Assembly (NCBI RefSeq): GCF_033439725.1
Contig: NW_026944383.1
Span: 310,001-374,000, forward strand
Direction: 5' to 3'
DNA: 64,000 bases
Origin: Neurospora tetraspora
Taxonomy: Eukaryota; Ascomycota; Sordariomycetes; Sordariales; Sordariaceae
The notes under the pieces are model-generated. The model was not told the origin of the DNA and did no database searches. It saw only the letters and a program-made list of their open reading frames with translations. A program made the translations under genes and the position numbers. This document shows, piece by piece, positions 59,053 to 64,000 of the stretch (its first letter is position 1; every line of letters starts with the position of its first letter).

Positions 59053-60176
59053 GATTCGGGGCTTCTAGGTCCGTCAATCATGAAGCGTCGCCAGGCAGTC
59101 TATCGTGCGTTGCGTTTCGACGGATCAAGCGGACGAGTGTGTGGGTAGCTGGCGATGCTGTCGTCGAGATATCTGTTGCGCGCGCAAAGTCAACAACCAA
59201 GCTAGCTAAGGCGGGTTAGGGAGGGGCATCGGCGCGTGGGGAGAGATGGACCGTGACGTTGTCAGGCTATCGGGCTGTGCTACTTACGGATAGCAAACGG
59301 AGGTCGGAGCTCAGCAATGGGATGAAAAGCTATTCTGGAAAAGTTGTTGATTGCGAAGACTGCATATGACAGGAAGAAGACAGGACGAGAATGTAATTCT
59401 GACATGGAGTTGCTGATACTGTAGCCGCAATGCTGCCCTGTTGCCTGTGCCGCAAGCTGAGACGCCTGTCTGTTTGGGGAGCGACTCGCCAATGATTCGG
59501 ATAGCAGTCGGGCCCCATCATGGTTCGCGCCACTTTGGCCTCCGCGTCAGCCTTTCCACTTTTGTTGGTTTCCCTGTTGCAGATCGCCCCCAAACAACAC
59601 ATGGAGATAAAATCGTTGTACACCTATAGAGACCAAATCATCAGTTGGTGCAGTGTCTTTTCTTCCACTCGATTGCCGCCGCTCTTCCATAGTCTTCGCA
59701 CGGTTACACAATCACACAATAGTAAAGCATATACAACAAAGACTTCATCAATATCCAAGACTCAAAAAATGCAGAATCGCGCTCAAAATCAGAAATCCAT
59801 TGCAAGCCTCCCTTTAGGTACACTACATCGTACGCTTCGTGGAGCCGAGCCGGGTCGTCAAAAGCTTCTGGTCTTCTAACTACGTACCCGAGTCCCATAT
59901 CTGCATCCAAAATGCCCGAACAGCAAATAGCAAATATACACATCTAAGATTATAAAGAACTGTCACCCAAATTCGGCGAGCCTCTCTATAGCCCTGTCCT
60001 CTTTTCAGATTGTCAAAGCTGGCCGAGCAAAGAAACCTCCCCAAAGCGACATAAAAGGACCCCGGTCACTCTGCTGCCTACATCGGCACAGAATGACAAG
60101 GTAAAGAAATCCAGCATATATATGTAAACCACCCGAACCCATTTCACGTCTTATCACATTCGCATTCCGACCACAT
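59053..60176. other. Intergenic, vps10 upstream and SUN gene 3' flank
   Basis: 1.1 kb with no supported gene. Both neighbours read leftward, so it holds the vps10 promoter and the SUN-gene 3' end. Confidence 0.55.
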
Positions 60177-61589
60177 TTACTGGCTGCCACGGGGCTTGAG
60201 GACAACGGTAGCAGTGCCACCCGCACTGAGGCCGACCTATTCAACTTGTTAGTGATTTGCGGTGTCACAAGAGACAGAAAACATTGCAGAACATACCGTG
60301 CAGCCATTGTTGCCAGAGTATTGGCCGTTCTTAAGCCAGCACTCTCCAGAGACATCACCCGTGATCTCCATGTCGAAGTTGAGGATAGCGGTGGAAGTGG
60401 GGGCGTTGGGGAAGATGGAGATATAAGTAATGCCGTCGTCACTCTGGCCAACACCAACGTTGACAGGCGCCCAGTTACCGGCGCAGTCGGGGCAAGACTT
60501 GGAGTTCCAGGTGCAGGCATCATCGACAGGAATGCCCATGTTGTTGACGTAGTACTGAGCGGTGGTGGACTGGCCCTTCCACTTGTAGTAGGTAGAGGAC
60601 ACAGGGTTGGTGAGAGGGTACTGGCCGCCGGGGTTGGTATCGAGAGGAACGACCATGGCCTCGTTGCCGGGATAGTCGGTACGGCAGATGGCAGCGTTCT
60701 TGGGGAGCATGTTCTTGACATAAACACCGCCGGCACCCTGCTCGCAAAGGGTAGGGTGGCTCTCACGGGTAAGCTCAAGGAAGCCGTCGCTGTTGCAGTA
60801 GAGACCACCGATAGACTGACCAGTGGCACCCTGGTTCGACTCAGGCCACTGAGTCTTCTGGTAGCCCGGAGGGCAGGCGTAAGAGCACAGCATGCCCGGC
60901 TGGCAGGGGCCGGAGATGGGCTGCTCGTAGTTGTTGATGGCCACGCCCTTCATCAGCTTACCAACCTTGGCAAGAGTGGTCCATCCGGACAAGCCAACCC
61001 AGTCAACGCCGAGGGCGCCATAATCGCTGGGGAAATGGTCGCAGCTGATCTTGCCGCTAGGGAACTCGCTGTCAAGTCCACCGCCAGAGAGGTCCAGAAG
61101 AGGAGCCGCCGACGAGGTGGCAGCGGGGGCCGAGCTGGAGGTCGAGCTGGGAATAGGGCTCGAGGAGGTGGTCGGGATGCTCGAAGTGGTGGACGACGAG
61201 GTGGACGTGGAGGTGGACGTAGAGCTAGAGCTAGTCGATAGCTCAAGGAACAGGGCACCGCCGGGGACGCTAGCGATCGAGGTCGAGGCAACGGGCGGGG
61301 GAGCGACGAACGAAGGCTTGGAGGAGCCAAGGACGACGAAGCCACCCTCCTTGATGCCCTTCTCCGCCTCATCGGCATCGACCTTCTTTCCGTCTAGGAC
61401 ATACTCGACGACAACGGGACCCGGAACTACCTTGGTGACCACGACAGTACCGGCAGGGGCGGCATCGGCGCGCTTGTCAACCCCGGCGTGAGCGTGCTTC
61501 TTGGCGTGGTGGTGACCGTGGTGGTTGTGAGGCTGGGCGACGACACCGGAAACGGCGGCCGCGAGGGCGAGTCCAATAATTCCCTTCAT
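60177..61589 (-). CDS. SUN-family secreted cell-wall protein (Sim1/Sun4/Uth1 type, GH132)
   Basis: Two exons, 61589-60297 and 60236-60177, giving 450 residues over a 60-nt intron. The signal peptide (MKGIIGLALAAAVSGVVAQ) precedes a His-rich stretch, then a Lys-Arg (residues 39-40, VDKR) Kex2-type processing site. A Ser/Thr-rich linker (about residues 118-165), a likely O-mannosylated stalk, leads to the C-terminal SUN domain starting near GKISCDHFPSDYGALGVDW. That domain carries the conserved Cys set (PCQPGMLCSYACPPGYQKTQWP, cited as a landmark; CRTDYPGNEAMVVPL; CTWNSKSCPDCAGNWAPVN). These proteins act in septation and wall remodelling and bind or hydrolyse beta-glucans. The second exon adds VGLSAGGTATVVLKPRGSQ, which completes the family end. 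Confidence 0.93.
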
Positions 61590-64000
61590 TTTCACTGGCT
61601 TTGAAGCGGGATGATGTTGTCGAGGACAGGGTTTCTGGGATTGGTGTAACGGGCTTTATTTACAGAAAACTGAATGCTTGCTAACTATCAACCGTCCCTG
61701 TCAGTCTTTGTTTTCTAAACCCTTTGTGAATCTCTTTGAGGCGAACAAAAAGATCGCCATTGTCTGGAATCGTTCACCAGGCACACCTGATCCCGCCCGC
61801 GCCGAAGAGTGGATCGAAGTCGAACATTTTGCAGAGCTACTCACCTGCTGGTCTGGATGGGCGTCTATACTAGACAACAACCTAATCCGAGTTTCTAAAA
61901 GAGTGACACCGCTGTTGTTCCAAATGAATGTGGTAGAGAATCGAGGACTCTCTGTTGGATGGAAATCCTGATCGCGAAAAAAGCGAAAGGGCACCGATGA
62001 TGTGGGAAGTGGAAACAACCAAGTTGAAGGAACCGTCCAAGGGAGTGAAGGAACCGGAGCAAGAAAGTGGAGGAGGCGGGCCCCCTCAAGTATTGTACAC
62101 CACTAGCGACTGCTGTACCCCCTTCTTGGACAGACCTAGAACCCGAACGAGCGTGGTACGAAGGCGTGCGAAGCGAGCGGTGGACAAGGTGGGCTGCGGT
62201 GGGACGCCGGGCGGAAAAGGAAAGTGACTCGAGCGAAACAAAATGAAGACCGTGACAGGGCACGCCCTAGACGCTTCCTGCCAGGAACATGGGGAACCAC
62301 AACCAGGCAACTCGCCGTGTTGGTGGTCTGGCTCCTGTCGTCTGCCAGTTCGGGCCACCTGCCCTGGATGCGCCCGCCCTCCTTCCACGGTCTCCCACCG
62401 GACCGCTGGACAGCCAGTGGAGATCCCTTCTTCCTTGGCGAGATTGCGCTTTCAACAATGTCCCATTGTCTCTGTGTGTGTGTGGAAGGCGTGCCCGGTG
62501 TGCCAACCAGAGCGGCTACTGCAAGGCACAGGAACCGGAACCTCGGCAGGAACGCAGCATTGGATTTTGGCGAGAGAGGAATCAGGAACCGTTCGCTGTG
62601 ATTGGCGGGAGCTCTGTTGAGTGTTGCTGAGGTCTCACTTTATCAACAGGGGAGGAGATGAGCAGAGGCCACCCTCCATCATGGGCGACGGGGAGATGGA
62701 GATTGGCCAAGATTGGCCAGAGGCTTCTATTTTTCCATCACGATGCCAGAGGACGTCATTCATCAGTAACTTTCCACCGCTTCGGTGTTTGTTTCATTAC
62801 GCTGTGCCACTGCCCTGCGGCCGCGCAAGCACGACGGATGATGAAGTGGACATACCTTGAATACCCTCTTCAACAATGAGTTCCCCTAACGCCACTCTTC
62901 GATGCCAGCCAGAGGGGGGAGAGCATACATACGCAAACTCTACGTAACTCTGCTTCGTATAAAGTCAGGGCTTCCCGGTTCTCCCCAGTTGCACCAACAC
63001 AAGGCCTTGCCGACCCGTTCCCCCGTCGCTTGAAGTGCCGAGAAATGTATTTCTGTCCTCCCCGGCGGTGACAGTGACAGCCCACACAGAGCCATTCTCT
63101 GGGCTGTTGTCCGATGGCATTTGTGACCGTCCCATGCTTTGTCACCATGAGAGAGGCGGCCCCGGAGATTGTGTTAATCACTGCTTCTCTCGGCCTTCTC
63201 TCATATGCTCCAAAAAGGCGGGCAACTGTCCCCAGGAGTGACCCGGATAGACAGCGCGGTTTGGCCTGATCCCGTTCATCGTCAATTGAATCCCTGCTGA
63301 ATATTGTCAAAGGCTTCTGTTCCTGACTAACCTGCTATGGTTTAGGGCGCATTCGCAAGCGGGCTCCGCCTTTGTGGGCAGGGTGGGAATGGTGGGTCGA
63401 CTTGCGATCCAGCAACAACCAGGAACCTCATCAAGTTGTGTTTTCGCTTCCCTTTTCTTAGGACCTTTTATTGATAATAGACGGTGCTGCTGTACGAGTT
63501 CCAAGACTTCTGGCGAGAGGTCTCGGTCACTTGTCGTTGCAGACCTGTCGACGTGAGGTGGTTGTCGGAAAGGAGAGATGACAGCGGTCAGTCCGGTTGT
63601 AAACAGACCTGCGGCCGGCTTTCCCAGCGTCCAGCTGCATGAGAAACGCTCGGATGACAGGCACATTGCGTCCGACGGCAGTGACATCGGACGAATCCAG
63701 GCATGATCACCACAAAACACGGTATGTGTTCTTGTTTGTTTCTTTATCTTGCCTCGAATCGAAACATCAAATTTTGCCTAATGGTAGTATTCTGCTGGAC
63801 ATTGCGCTGTTTTTTCTTCTCTTTGATGAAGGGCTGCTCTTTCATGCACTGCTTCAAGCGTTTTCCCTGTCCTTAAATCGCACGGTCCATGAAATCCTGG
63901 CGTATACTATGTATAGGTATCCTTCAATGGATGGCTGTCAAGCTTGGTTGTAACCTCAACACCATTCCTCGAGTTGAAGAACTGACCGTTATTTATCGCC
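61590..64000. other. Intergenic, upstream of the SUN gene to the window end
   Basis: 2.4 kb with no supported gene. The first part is the promoter of the SUN gene. Open frames further right are short, overlapping and lack recognisable protein features. Confidence 0.55.

Noticed and set aside
1-64000. CRISPR array, dispersed 5S rRNA gene, or secondary-metabolite cluster
   Set aside because: No regularly spaced repeats, no 5S consensus and no polyketide synthase or nonribosomal peptide synthetase domains were seen on reading both strands.

Overview
The window is nuclear DNA of a filamentous ascomycete, most likely Neurospora or a close relative in the Sordariales. The pointers are: short introns (about 60-105 nt) with GTAAGT/GTATGT-type donors and CTAAC-type branch sites; genes typical of filamentous fungi (arginine-specific mitochondrial carbamoyl-phosphate synthase, SEB-1-type stress zinc-finger factor, SUN-family wall protein); and one strongly AT-rich, stop-filled tract with the look of repeat-induced point mutation (RIP). 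I recognise 14 protein genes and one tRNA gene. Exon borders were worked out by hand from splice consensus and reading-frame continuity.

Layout. 1-1.9 kb: 3' part of a PWWP-domain chromatin protein (+). 3.7-6.4 kb: origin recognition complex subunit 3 (+). 7.6-8.5 kb: unrecognised proline-rich/acidic protein (+). 9.2-10.0 kb: Sec66, an ER translocon subunit (-). 10.8-12.8 kb: Npl4, the Cdc48 cofactor (+), divergent from sec66. 13.2 kb: tRNA-Gly(GCC). 13.6-15.8 kb: membrane-anchored carboxylesterase (-). 16.6-17.8 kb: G-patch/DUF4187 protein (+). 18.4-22.0 kb: arg-3-type carbamoyl-phosphate synthase large chain (-), with many TGACTC (CPC-1/GCN4-type) motifs upstream. 24.3-25.4 kb: DUF1746 membrane protein, probably Dsc E3 ligase subunit 4 (+). 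25.6-26.8 kb: Rcl1 (-). 27.4-29.9 kb: mitochondrial PPR-like protein (+). 30.1-33.1 kb: Dph6 diphthine-ammonia ligase (-). 34.3-36.3 kb: SEB-1/Msn2-type C2H2 factor (-).

36.3-54.4 kb is an 18-kb stretch with no gene I can support. Near its middle is a decayed pogo-like (Tc1/mariner superfamily) DNA transposon at 46988-50701. It has 36-bp terminal inverted repeats, flanking TA dinucleotides and an AT-rich interior in which helix-turn-helix and DDE transposase segments are still recognisable. 54.4-59.1 kb: Vps10 sorting receptor (-). 60.2-61.6 kb: SUN-family secreted wall protein (-). 61.6-64.0 kb: no gene seen.

Most genes are unrelated housekeeping functions. A loose theme is protein quality control and trafficking at the ER/Golgi (Sec66, Npl4, Dsc4-like, Vps10), but nothing suggests a co-regulated cluster. 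I found no convincing new multi-gene system. The best leads are the TGACTC-rich region upstream of arg-3, the pogo-like relic with its unusual ends, and the 18-kb gene-poor block.
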